DNA from: HGM13006 sp900757695
GTDB lineage: Bacteria > Bacillota > Clostridia > Oscillospirales > Oscillospiraceae
Assembly (NCBI GenBank): GCA_959607825.1
Contig: CAUHNW010000008.1
Location: 1-64,000 of the forward strand
Direction of reading: 5' to 3'
Length of the DNA: 64,000 bases
Made by a program: the position numbers and the translations under genes. The notes under the pieces are model-generated. The model was not told the DNA's origin. It did not search any database and saw only the letters and a list, made by a program, of their open reading frames with translations. Below, piece by piece: positions 16,185-24,672 of this stretch; positions within the stretch are counted from its first letter, which is position 1, and each line of letters starts with the position of its first letter.

Positions 16185-18299
16185 TTGGACTATTCCAATA
16201 TTTTTTCGCCCATCCGGATTGGCGGCAGAACACTGAAAAGCCGTCTGACCCATGCAAAAAGCGGCGGGGGACTGGATGGGACGGCAAAGCAGTTTCAGCG
16301 CTCCACGGCCTACTATGTGTCGGTGGCAAGAAACGGCTCGGCTACGGTATGTATGAACGTGGGTACATGGCCGGACTGTGAGGGAAAACAAAGTATCATG
16401 TCCAATGTAGATATGGAGGATCCTGCGATCCAGCAGGGGTTCCGGGAGATGATACAGGCAGTACACAGGGAGGATACCTTGTGCTTTGCATCGCTGATGA
16501 ACATTGAGCCACAGGAGTATTCCATCTGTGAGCTGCCAGAGTGGAATTTTGATTTTCAGGGAGATTATAACCCCAATTTCAAAAACAAGCCATCCATTTC
16601 ACCGGAGCGCATAGAGGGAATGATCTCGGATTATGTGTTTCAGTGTCAGGAACTGAAGAAGCTGGGCTTTGACGGGGCCGTATTTTATATGAGCTATCGG
16701 GCATCCATTCTGGCCAACGCCATTGACCCGGTGCTCAATCAGCGTACCGACCAGTGGGGCGGCAGTGCCGTGGCGGAGCGGGCAAGGCTTCCGCTGACCA
16801 TATTCCGGAAGGTAAAGGAGAAGTGCGGAACGGATTTCCTCATCGAAATTCAGACCTCCGCTACCACAGAGCAGCCCGGATATGATGTGGAGTATTGGCT
16901 GGATTTCTGCCAGCTCTGCGAGGGGTTGGTGGATATCTTCCAGATTCGGGGCTGGGATGGTTCATACACCCATGTGACAGGCTTTAATTCCAGCCGGGAG
17001 AACCCCTACAACCTTCAATTTGCGGAAGCCTTCAAGAAGCGGGGAATCCGAGGCTTGGTGGCACCGGTGGGGGGATTTGGAGATCCGGATACCATGGAGC
17101 GTGCCATTGCGGAGGGAAAGACCGATCTGATCGCTATGGCAAGGCAGTATATTGCAGACCTGCATTTTGCAGACAAGCTGAAGGCAGGCCACCCGGAGGA
17201 CGTCACGCCCTGCCTGCGGTGCATGGGAAAGTGTGACTATCCCTCCTGTGCGGTTAATCCCTACTACAGTGTAATGAAATTCCCGGAGCTGTTTCCTGCC
17301 CCACATGAGAAAAAACGAGTGGCAGTAATTGGCGGCGGCCCTGCGGGTATCCGGGCGGCCATGGCAGCGGTGGAGCGGGGCCATCAGGTGGAGCTGTTTG
17401 AAAAGAGCGAAACGCTTGGTGGACAGGTGAAATTTTCAAAATACTGCGATTTTAAGTGGAACCTCTATGATTACCTCCGTTGGATGGAGCACCAGGCGGA
17501 AACCTGTGGTGCCCAGCTCCATCTGGGCGTGGAAGCGACCCCGGAGATGATTCGGGGGATGCACTTTGATGCGGTGATCTTAGCGATGGGTTCTGTACCA
17601 AAGAAACTGCCGATCCCCGGCGCAGATGACCCAAAGCTTTGGACGGTGGATGCGGTATTTGGCCAAGAACAATTGCTGGGACACCGTGTGGTGGTGGTAG
17701 GCGGTGCACATTCGGGCTGTGAGACTGCGCTGTATCTGGCTCAGGCTGGTCATCAGGTGACACTGCTGACCAGAGGGCAGGAGGTGTATACGGATAACAC
17801 CCATTGCATCTACGGGGAAGTGCAGGCTTATCAGAAAGAAAAGAATCTTACAGTGGTGGAATTTGCTGCAACCACAGAAATTACCCCTACGGCGGTACGA
17901 ACCAGCGTGCAGACCAACGGGCAGCGGAAAAAGCTGACGTTCCAGACTGTTGGAAAAATGCTTCGGAAGCCGCAGGCCAAAGTGGAGAGGATCCCGGGCT
18001 TCCGATACCCGGAATACCCGGATACGCAGAAGCTGCTGATGGAAGCACAGATAAAGCCCGCCCCGGGCTTCCCGCATCCCCCGGAGGAGCTGGAGATTCC
18101 CATGGAGCCCATCTATGAAGAGCGGGTCTACCACTGCGACAGCGTGGTGATTTCCGGCGGACGAATGCCACAAACAGAGGAAGCGAGGAAATTTGAGGGC
18201 TGTGCGCCGGAGATCTATGTGATCGGAGACAACGTAACGCCCGGCAGCGTTCAGGAGTGTACCCTGACCGGCTTTGCCGCCGCAATGGCTCTGGGGTAA
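16185..18299 (+). CDS. NADH:flavin/2,4-dienoyl-CoA reductase-like ene-reductase
   Basis: 704 aa. The N-terminal old-yellow-enzyme TIM barrel (~1-330) binds FMN. A cysteine cluster for a [4Fe-4S] centre follows (Cys343, Cys346, Cys350, Cys355 in CLRCMGKCDYPSC). Then come FAD/NAD(P) domains with VAVIGGGPAGIRAAMAA and VVVGGAHSGCETALYLA. Relatives include FadH and the bile-acid enzymes BaiCD/BaiH, which reduce activated C=C bonds. A TTG start is chosen because AAGGAGG lies seven bases upstream and homology begins there; the ATG at 16131 has no such site. Substrate unknown. It is followed by a solute-binding protein and a flavodoxin. Confidence 0.88.
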   Translation: MDYSNIFSPIRIGGRTLKSRLTHAKSGGGLDGTAKQFQRSTAYYVSVARNGSATVCMNVGTWPDCEGKQSIMSNVDMEDPAIQQGFREMIQAVHREDTLCFASLMNIEPQEYSICELPEWNFDFQGDYNPNFKNKPSISPERIEGMISDYVFQCQELKKLGFDGAVFYMSYRASILANAIDPVLNQRTDQWGGSAVAERARLPLTIFRKVKEKCGTDFLIEIQTSATTEQPGYDVEYWLDFCQLCEGLVDIFQIRGWDGSYTHVTGFNSSRENPYNLQFAEAFKKRGIRGLVAPVGGFGDPDTMERAIAEGKTDLIAMARQYIADLHFADKLKAGHPEDVTPCLRCMGKCDYPSCAVNPYYSVMKFPELFPAPHEKKRVAVIGGGPAGIRAAMAAVERGHQVELFEKSETLGGQVKFSKYCDFKWNLYDYLRWMEHQAETCGAQLHLGVEATPEMIRGMHFDAVILAMGSVPKKLPIPGADDPKLWTVDAVFGQEQLLGHRVVVVGGAHSGCETALYLAQAGHQVTLLTRGQEVYTDNTHCIYGEVQAYQKEKNLTVVEFAATTEITPTAVRTSVQTNGQRKKLTFQTVGKMLRKPQAKVERIPGFRYPEYPDTQKLLMEAQIKPAPGFPHPPEELEIPMEPIYEERVYHCDSVVISGGRMPQTEEARKFEGCAPEIYVIGDNVTPGSVQECTLTGFAAAMALG

Positions 18300-18344
18300 A
18301 CTGCTTTGGGGCAGCCAATCAAACTATGACTTAGGAGGATCATT

Positions 18345-20078
18345 ATGAAAAAGCAAATTGTTGCAATGCTTTCTGCGGCAATGGTATTTTCCATGTTTGC
18401 AGGCTGCGGCACTGGACAGAATACAGCGTCATCCGGTACTACGGCAGCGTCTGATAACGCCAGCCGAGTGGAATCTGCTGTGACTGACCAGACAGCAGCC
18501 CAGGAGGAGACCAACTCTACAGCTGGGGAGCAGCCGGAAGCATCTCAGGCGGAGCAGTCTGTGGTAGAGGCGGAGCCGGCGATTGCCATCCAGTATCCCA
18601 TGGTTACCGATGGCAGCCAGCAGATCTCAGTCTGGGTCTCTCTGCCGCCCCATGTGGCACCCTATATGGAGGACGTGGCGGAGTCTGCTGCCTACCGGAA
18701 GGCGGCGGAGGCTACCGGCATTCAGATGGTGACCACCACAGTCTCCGCTGCGGTGGAGTCGGAGCAGTTCCAGCTGATGTGTGCCTCCGGTACCACGGTG
18801 GATTATGACGTGATCGTAGGTGCCAGCCGAGCCTATGGCAGTGCGGATGCGGCCATTGAAGACGGAATTATTATGGATCTGTCGGATTATCTGGAAACGG
18901 ATATGCCGGATTACTATGCATCTCTCCAAAATGATGAGGAGATCCGCAAGCTGCTGACCACGGATACCGGAGCCATTGCGGATATTGCGGGCCGGGCCAC
19001 CGGCGGACGGCCACAGGGATTTGGCATTCGGAAGGACTGGCTGGATCAATCCGGTTTGGACATTCCTTCCACATATGACGAGCTATATGAGGTACTGACG
19101 GTATTTAAGAATGACTATAGCTGCCCGGAGCCGCTGCTGATGTACTCCACAGGCTTTCTGGACAACGATTTTCTGTGCTCCGGCTTGGGCATGACCCAGA
19201 GTGGCTACTATGTAGAGGATGGAACGGTGAAGTACGCTTATACAGAGGATTCCTTCCGGCAGTACTGTGAAATGATCTCCAAATGGTATGCTGAGGGACT
19301 GATCTCCAGGGACTTCCTGAACAATACCCAGGGAGCGGGCATCTCCTATGATGCGCAGATGCAGGACGGTACCGCAGGCGTGTTTATGACTGGCGTGGAC
19401 ATTTTCTCCTCCGGCAGTGCGGCGGGGGCATCGGATCCCAACTGGGAGGCGGTCCCCATGGCGGACGTGACGGTAAACAGCGGCGACACCATTACCATGG
19501 GCAATACCCCCAACAGCGATCCCCTGTCCAACAAGTGGAACGTTACCACCGGAGTTACGGAAGAACGGATTCCCTACGTGCTGGGCTTTATCAACTGGTT
19601 CTTCACAGAGGACGGATCCATTGCCTGCAACTTCGGTATTGAGGGGGAGGCGTTTGAGTATGACGCCAATGGGGAACCAAAGCTCACGGAGCTGGTCACC
19701 AATAACCCCGATGGTCTGGGCTCCTTTATTTCAGAGTCCATCTATATCAACTGGTGTGCCCCCTATACGCTGGATCCCCGCTATTACGACAGCATTTATG
19801 ATACTGAGGCACAGGCTTCTGCAACGGACATCTGGAACAGCAACCGGAATAACAGCCAGCAGTATCACGGAGATCTGACCAGCGATGAAAACAACGAATA
19901 TAATGTGCTTTACAATGACATCGATACCTACATCTCCAATATGGCGGTTTCCTTTATGACCGGCGCCGAAGACATTGACGCCCAGTGGGATACCTTTGTA
20001 TCTACCATTGAATCCATGAACATTGCGCGCTGTATTGAGATCAAGCAAGGGGCCTACGACCGGTTTATAAACAGATAA
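18345..20078 (+). CDS. Orphan extracellular solute-binding lipoprotein
   Basis: 577 aa lipoprotein (lipobox FAGC, Cys21) with a Ser/Thr/Glu-rich linker to ~residue 85 and a bilobal solute-binding fold of the LplA/family-1 type (GFGIRKDWLDQSGLDIPSTYDEL is characteristic). It would capture a ligand at the cell surface. No permease or ATPase gene is adjacent, which is unusual. It lies 45 bp after the ene-reductase with its own AGGAGG site, so ligand and ene-reductase substrate may be the same or related (inferred). It may share a transporter encoded elsewhere. Confidence 0.88.
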   Translation: MKKQIVAMLSAAMVFSMFAGCGTGQNTASSGTTAASDNASRVESAVTDQTAAQEETNSTAGEQPEASQAEQSVVEAEPAIAIQYPMVTDGSQQISVWVSLPPHVAPYMEDVAESAAYRKAAEATGIQMVTTTVSAAVESEQFQLMCASGTTVDYDVIVGASRAYGSADAAIEDGIIMDLSDYLETDMPDYYASLQNDEEIRKLLTTDTGAIADIAGRATGGRPQGFGIRKDWLDQSGLDIPSTYDELYEVLTVFKNDYSCPEPLLMYSTGFLDNDFLCSGLGMTQSGYYVEDGTVKYAYTEDSFRQYCEMISKWYAEGLISRDFLNNTQGAGISYDAQMQDGTAGVFMTGVDIFSSGSAAGASDPNWEAVPMADVTVNSGDTITMGNTPNSDPLSNKWNVTTGVTEERIPYVLGFINWFFTEDGSIACNFGIEGEAFEYDANGEPKLTELVTNNPDGLGSFISESIYINWCAPYTLDPRYYDSIYDTEAQASATDIWNSNRNNSQQYHGDLTSDENNEYNVLYNDIDTYISNMAVSFMTGAEDIDAQWDTFVSTIESMNIARCIEIKQGAYDRFINR

Positions 20079-20101
20079 TATCGATGCGATAGGAGGCAAT
20101 A

Positions 20102-20950
20102 ATGGAAAAACAGAGAAGAGCCCTGATCCTGTATGCCACAATGACAAAGAATACCGAAAAAATAGCTGTGTGGTTTCAGGAGACATTTCAGGCGTACCAG
20201 TGGGATGTGACCATGCTGCGGCTGAAGAACAAGATGAATATAGATGAGATCCAGCCGCAGGTGTACTTTGACGATTATGACGTAATTTGTCTGGGAAGCC
20301 CCATCGTGGCGGGGTATCCCCTGAAAATTGTCAGCAAGCTGTTCAGCCTTGGGGCACACTCCGGGCTGGAGGAAGAGACGCGGGCCAATGTGGAAAGCGG
20401 TGCAAAGGAATTTTCCATGCCGCCCACCGGCGGAGGGCCTGCACCGGAAAAGGAAATGCCCAAGGAACTCAAATGGCGGCGCTCCGGAGAGCGCGGGCCG
20501 TATCCCGGCGCCATTTATCAGAGCCAGTATCAGCCACTGGGGATTGTGTTTACCACCTATGGCGGCGGATTCTATGGCTCCGATGAATGCACAGCTACGC
20601 TGGAAATCCTGAAAATGTTCCTCCAGCTGAATAACGTGGCGGTGGTGGGACGCTTTGCCTGCTGCGGAAAGGAATTTGGCCCTGCGGGGCTGAAGCCCGG
20701 GGAAAAGCCCATGTTCAATCACGCCGAGGATGGCACGGAGCTGCCGATCCCGGAGGCGAGAAGCTATGAAATGGCAGACGGAACCAAATTTTCTGCTACG
20801 TATTTCTTTCATGCACGCATGTGGGATAAGCCCGGCCCAAGGGATGAGGCCAAGGCAAAGGCGCTCATTGGAGACCTGGTAGAGGATTACTTCTGCACCT
20901 TTGATGGGCGGCGGAACATAGTGGGATCCCAGTATATCAGCATCAGCTGA
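20102..20950 (+). CDS. Flavodoxin-domain protein
   Basis: 282 aa. The N-terminus is a flavodoxin-like FMN fold: phosphate loop ATMTKNTEKIA (about residues 12-22) and CLGSPIVAGYP in the 60s loop. It is longer than free flavodoxins (140-180 aa), with an extra insertion rich in Gly/Pro (PPTGGGPAPEKEMP) and a C-terminal extension. GGAGG precedes the ATG. As the third gene of the operon it may carry electrons to the ene-reductase or be a flavin reductase-type enzyme of the same pathway. The family is clear; the partner is inferred. Confidence 0.8.
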   Translation: MEKQRRALILYATMTKNTEKIAVWFQETFQAYQWDVTMLRLKNKMNIDEIQPQVYFDDYDVICLGSPIVAGYPLKIVSKLFSLGAHSGLEEETRANVESGAKEFSMPPTGGGPAPEKEMPKELKWRRSGERGPYPGAIYQSQYQPLGIVFTTYGGGFYGSDECTATLEILKMFLQLNNVAVVGRFACCGKEFGPAGLKPGEKPMFNHAEDGTELPIPEARSYEMADGTKFSATYFFHARMWDKPGPRDEAKAKALIGDLVEDYFCTFDGRRNIVGSQYISIS

Positions 20951-20974
20951 GGGAAAATGGTTTATCATATGCGG

Positions 20975-21010
20975 ACGGGCGCTTCGGCAATGGCTGGGGC
21001 GCCCGTTTTT
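20975..21010 (+). terminator. Rho-independent terminator
   Basis: A perfect 8-bp GC stem (20975-20982 with 20999-21006) is followed by TTTT. It ends the ene-reductase/solute-binding/flavodoxin operon. Confidence 0.8.
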
Positions 21011-21146
21011 GAGGGGAAGAACTGCGGGGAAGGGAACACTTGCAATTTTAGTGGCACTATGGTAAGATGTTCCGTGTATTCCCTGCGCTGGCGGGGATCG
21101 GGTGAAAATTTTGATGGAACACGGCCCTTGACGGAGGAACGCAGAC

Positions 21147-21800
21147 ATGTCAAAGCTTAAAAAGAACATTCAGGATAACGGCGGCTTCCAACACTGGTTT
21201 GTCAATGTATTCTGGTACCATTATAAGTGGCCCCTGCTGATTGGTGTGGTGGTGCTGGGCATCATTGTGTTTATTACAGTGGACTCCCTTCGGAAAGAGC
21301 GCTATGATACCACAGTGGTAATCGCAACGGATTACTATGTTGATGAGACCCAGCTGGATGCACTGGATCAGGTGCTGAAGCCGGTTGTTGGTGACATTGA
21401 CGGCAATGGAAAGGTCAATATCTGCTATGCAGTCCTCTATGTGGGCAACACTGAGGTGGGACGAGAGAACCAGGAGCGGATGTACCTCTATATGTCTCAG
21501 CAGGACGTGGGATTGTATCTCATGAGCGAGAATGTATCGGACGCCTATACCAATCCGGAGCTGGAGTATTTTACCGACAGCCTTTCAGACATGGGGCTTC
21601 CCTGTGATGCGGATGATCCGGTGCGGCTGAGCCTGAAAGATAATTCTGTGCTGGCGGAATGCGGAATGGAAAATATGTATCTGTCCATTATGGACTTTAC
21701 TTCCGACAGTGGAAACGCCACCGCACGGCATACCAAGGAAGCGGCGGTCAGCATGGCCCAGGCGCTGATTGATGCGGGAGACAGCGGCGACAATTCGTAA
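21147..21800 (+). CDS. Membrane-anchored protein of unknown function
   Basis: 217 aa. A basic N-terminus is followed by one membrane helix (about residues 29-49) and an extracytoplasmic domain. The outer part has an EF-hand-like loop, DIDGNGKVN (about residues 84-92), that could bind calcium. The end is acidic and Gly/Asp/Ser-rich. GGAGG precedes the ATG. It stands between two terminators, so it is probably monocistronic. No family recognised. Confidence 0.75.
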   Translation: MSKLKKNIQDNGGFQHWFVNVFWYHYKWPLLIGVVVLGIIVFITVDSLRKERYDTTVVIATDYYVDETQLDALDQVLKPVVGDIDGNGKVNICYAVLYVGNTEVGRENQERMYLYMSQQDVGLYLMSENVSDAYTNPELEYFTDSLSDMGLPCDADDPVRLSLKDNSVLAECGMENMYLSIMDFTSDSGNATARHTKEAAVSMAQALIDAGDSGDNS

Positions 21801-21805
21801 TACGC

Positions 21806-21837
21806 AGGGGACGCTGTGCAGAGCCGCAGCGTCCCCT
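21806..21837 (+). terminator. Hairpin after the membrane-anchored protein gene
   Basis: An 11-bp perfect GC-rich stem (21806-21816 with 21827-21837). Only a short T stretch follows, so it is a weak or partial terminator ahead of trkH. Confidence 0.5.
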
Positions 21838-21861
21838 TGACTGTAAGAAAGGTAAGTAAGA

Positions 21862-23235
21862 ATGAAGCAAAAAAAACGCCGGGACGGGCTTCAGGGGCGG
21901 CGAAAGCCTGACCATGCGGCAAGAGTGCTGACAGGATTTTTTCTGATCGTCATTTTGCTGGGAAGCATCCTGCTGGCTCTGCCGGTATCCTCACGAAATG
22001 GGGTCAGCTGCGGGGCCATGACGGCGGCCTTTACCGCCACCTCGGCCACCTGCGTCACAGGCCTTTCACTGGTGGATTCCTACAGCCAGTGGTCTATGTT
22101 TGGGCAGGCGGTGCTGCTGGGGCTGATCCAGATTGGCGGCCTTGGCTATATGGCGTTTGTGTCGGTGTTCTACTTCCTGCTTCGGCGGCGAATCGGCATC
22201 CGGGAGCGGCTGGTGATCCAGCAGGCCATGGCACTGGGTGAGCTGAAAGGCGTTGTGAAGCTGGTGCGGCTGATGCTGGCAGGGACGTTTCTGGTGGAGG
22301 GGATCGGCGCTGTGATCCTGACCGTCCGGTTCTCTTTGCTGTATCCCGTTGGGAAGGCCCTGTGGCTGGGGGTGTTTCATGCGGTTTCGGCCTACTGCAA
22401 CGCAGGCTTCGATATTTTGGGCTTTCTTACGCCCGGGGCAAGCATTGGTGCATTTTCTGAGGATGTGACAGTGAATCTGGTGCTGGCGGCGCTGGTGATT
22501 ATTGGCGGGCTTGGCTTTTTCGTATGGAATGATATCCTCTCCTACCGGAAAAATCAGCGTCTTAGCGTGCACACACGACTGGTGCTGTTTATGACGGCGC
22601 TGCTGCTTGTGGGCGGAACCGTGGTGTTGCTGGCGCTGGAGTGGAGCAATCCGCAGACCCTTGGCGGCATGTCCCCCGGGAAAAAGCTGCTGGCGGCCTT
22701 CTTCCAGTCCTGCACCACCCGCACGGCGGGCTTTGCGGCAGTGGATCAGGGAGGACTTACAGACAGCGGCAAGCTGGTTTCTCTCCTGCTGATGCTGGTG
22801 GGCGGCTCCAGCGGCTCTACCGCAGGCGGCATCAAAACAGTGTCCGTTGCCCTGCTGTTCCTGATGAGCTGGAGCGTTATGCGGGGGCACCGGGAGGTGG
22901 TGCTGTTTGGAAGAAGAATTCCGCAGGATCAGATGGAAAGTGCGGCCAGCATTGCACTGCTGGTGACCGGCCTTGGCATCGCCGGAGGTGTGATCCTGTC
23001 GGCTACCAACGGCATCCCGCTGTGGGACTGCCTGTATGAGTCCATATCCGCAATCTGCACCGTGGGACTGTCCACGGGGATCACAGCGGGGCTGAACCTC
23101 GGCTCAAAGCTCCTGCTGATGGTATATATGTTTTTTGGCAGGGTGGGGCTCATGACGGTGAGCTTTGCCTTTATGACAAAGCTGCCGCCGGACAATGCGA
23201 TCCGGCGGCCGGAGACCAGAGTGCTCATTGGATAG
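21862..23235 (+). CDS. trkH: Potassium uptake membrane subunit (TrkH/KtrB family)
   Basis: 457 aa polytopic K+ transporter subunit. It has the repeated membrane-pore-membrane pattern, with selectivity-filter regions such as SATCVTGLS and SAYCNAGFD, then SCTTRTAGF and SAICTVGLS. It works with the peripheral regulator TrkA/KtrA, whose gene starts 12 bp downstream. It takes up K+ for osmotic and pH control. Confidence 0.95.
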   Translation: MKQKKRRDGLQGRRKPDHAARVLTGFFLIVILLGSILLALPVSSRNGVSCGAMTAAFTATSATCVTGLSLVDSYSQWSMFGQAVLLGLIQIGGLGYMAFVSVFYFLLRRRIGIRERLVIQQAMALGELKGVVKLVRLMLAGTFLVEGIGAVILTVRFSLLYPVGKALWLGVFHAVSAYCNAGFDILGFLTPGASIGAFSEDVTVNLVLAALVIIGGLGFFVWNDILSYRKNQRLSVHTRLVLFMTALLLVGGTVVLLALEWSNPQTLGGMSPGKKLLAAFFQSCTTRTAGFAAVDQGGLTDSGKLVSLLLMLVGGSSGSTAGGIKTVSVALLFLMSWSVMRGHREVVLFGRRIPQDQMESAASIALLVTGLGIAGGVILSATNGIPLWDCLYESISAICTVGLSTGITAGLNLGSKLLLMVYMFFGRVGLMTVSFAFMTKLPPDNAIRRPETRVLIG

Positions 23236-23247
23236 GAGAGACCAACC

Positions 23248-23901
23248 ATGAAATCATTTATTGTCATTGGCCTTGGACGCTTTGGCAGCGCCGCGGCTCA
23301 GGAGCTCTATGAGATGGGCCACGAGGTGATCGTGGTGGATCGGAATGAAGAGGCAGTCAATCATCTGGCGAATCGCAGTACCCATGCGGCCATTGGAGAT
23401 GCCCGGGAGCTTGAGGTGCTGCGGGCCGTGGGAGCAGGAGAATGTCAGTGCGCCATTGTGGCCATTGGCGAGGATCTGGCGGCCAGTGTGCTCATTACCA
23501 TGAATCTCAAGGATCTTGGGTGCAGGCAGATTATCTGCAAGGCCCAGAATGAGATGTACAAGCGGGCGTTGGAACGGGTGGGCGCAGACCGGGTGCTGAT
23601 CCCGGAGCGGGAGATGGCTTTAAGGCTGGCCCGGAGCCTTGGATCAAGAAGCTTTCTTGACTACATGGAATTCTCGGATGAATATGCCATTGCGGAATTT
23701 GAGGTGCCGAAGTCCTGGGTGGGCAAAAGCCTGAAAAGTCTGAATGTCCGGACGAAGCATCAGGTCAGCATACTGGCCATCCGCAGTCAGGATGGGAAAC
23801 AGACGAGAATGTCACCGGGTGGCGATGATTGCATAGAAAAAGGAGACACCATTATGGTAATGGGTAAGAATCAGAATCTCCAGCGGCTTCAGCGGCTATG
23901 A
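23248..23901 (+). CDS. trkA: Potassium uptake regulatory subunit (TrkA/KtrA, RCK domain)
   Basis: 217 aa cytoplasmic gating protein. The RCK_N Rossmann domain begins with GLGRFGSAAAQELYEMG and has the acidic residue at the end of strand 2 (VVVDRNEE). A C-terminal RCK_C (TrkA-C) domain covers ~140-217. It binds nucleotides and controls the TrkH-type channel encoded just upstream. Its end overlaps the next gene by 4 bp. Confidence 0.95.
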   Translation: MKSFIVIGLGRFGSAAAQELYEMGHEVIVVDRNEEAVNHLANRSTHAAIGDARELEVLRAVGAGECQCAIVAIGEDLAASVLITMNLKDLGCRQIICKAQNEMYKRALERVGADRVLIPEREMALRLARSLGSRSFLDYMEFSDEYAIAEFEVPKSWVGKSLKSLNVRTKHQVSILAIRSQDGKQTRMSPGGDDCIEKGDTIMVMGKNQNLQRLQRL

Positions 23902-24653
23902 TGGAGGAGATCACCAGCCGCCAGAACAGCCTGCTCACAAAGATCGTGCGGCTTCAGAACTCAAAAAAGTACCGTCGGGAGCAGGGATTATTTGTAGGAG
24001 ACGGCACCAAGCTGCTGGGGGAGGCCCTGCGCTGGGCACCGGAGCAGGTGTGTGCGGTGGTAGTGCAGGAGGGTGTGGATTGCCCGGAGCTCCCCCGGCA
24101 TGTCCGTGGGGTGCGGGTGCCCAGAAGCCTGATGGTACAGATCTCCCAGATGGAGGCGCCGGAGGGAGCACTGTTTGTTGCGGCACTGCCGGAGCAAAGT
24201 GGGCGGAGCCTGAGACCCGGCAGTCTGATCCTCGATGGCATTCAGGACCCGGGCAATGTGGGGACGATTTTGAGAACTGCGGATGCATTGGACGTTCCCG
24301 TATTTTTGACAGAGGGCTGCTGCGATCCCTATAATCCCAAAACAGTTCGGGCTACCATGGGCGCAATATTCCGCACACCGCCCAGCACCGTGACCCGGCA
24401 GGGGCTGGTGGATGTCTGCCGACAGCAGAATATCCCGCTTCTGGTGGCGGCTCTTTCCCAGCAGGCTCAGGACATTCGGACCCGAAATCTGCGGGAAGCG
24501 GCAGTGGTCATTGGCAGTGAGGGACAGGGGGTGTCCCGGATGCTGCTGGAAGCATCGGACGGACAGATGATCATCCCCATGCACCCCCGGTGTGAGTCGC
24601 TGAACGCATCGGTGGCGGCAGCCATCGTACTGTGGCAAATGACGGATCTGTAA
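23898..24653 (+). CDS. TrmH/SpoU-family RNA 2'-O-methyltransferase
   Basis: 251 aa SPOUT enzyme that uses S-adenosylmethionine to methylate ribose in rRNA or tRNA. An N-terminal substrate-binding domain (SRQNSLLTKIVRLQNSKKYR) is followed by the knot: LDGIQDPGNVGTILRTADA (motif 1), VVIGSEGQGVS (motif 2) and IPMHPRCESLNASVAAAI (motif 3). The closest named relatives are RlmB/TsnR-like proteins; the exact target nucleotide cannot be read from the sequence. The start overlaps the trkA stop. Confidence 0.92.
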   Translation: MMEEITSRQNSLLTKIVRLQNSKKYRREQGLFVGDGTKLLGEALRWAPEQVCAVVVQEGVDCPELPRHVRGVRVPRSLMVQISQMEAPEGALFVAALPEQSGRSLRPGSLILDGIQDPGNVGTILRTADALDVPVFLTEGCCDPYNPKTVRATMGAIFRTPPSTVTRQGLVDVCRQQNIPLLVAALSQQAQDIRTRNLREAAVVIGSEGQGVSRMLLEASDGQMIIPMHPRCESLNASVAAAIVLWQMTDL

Positions 24654-24672
24654 AACACAAGGAGGGAAAATC

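Noticed and set aside
22066..22890. A 274-codon open frame antisense to trkH
   Set aside because: His/Gln-rich, with no domain; typical antisense shadow.
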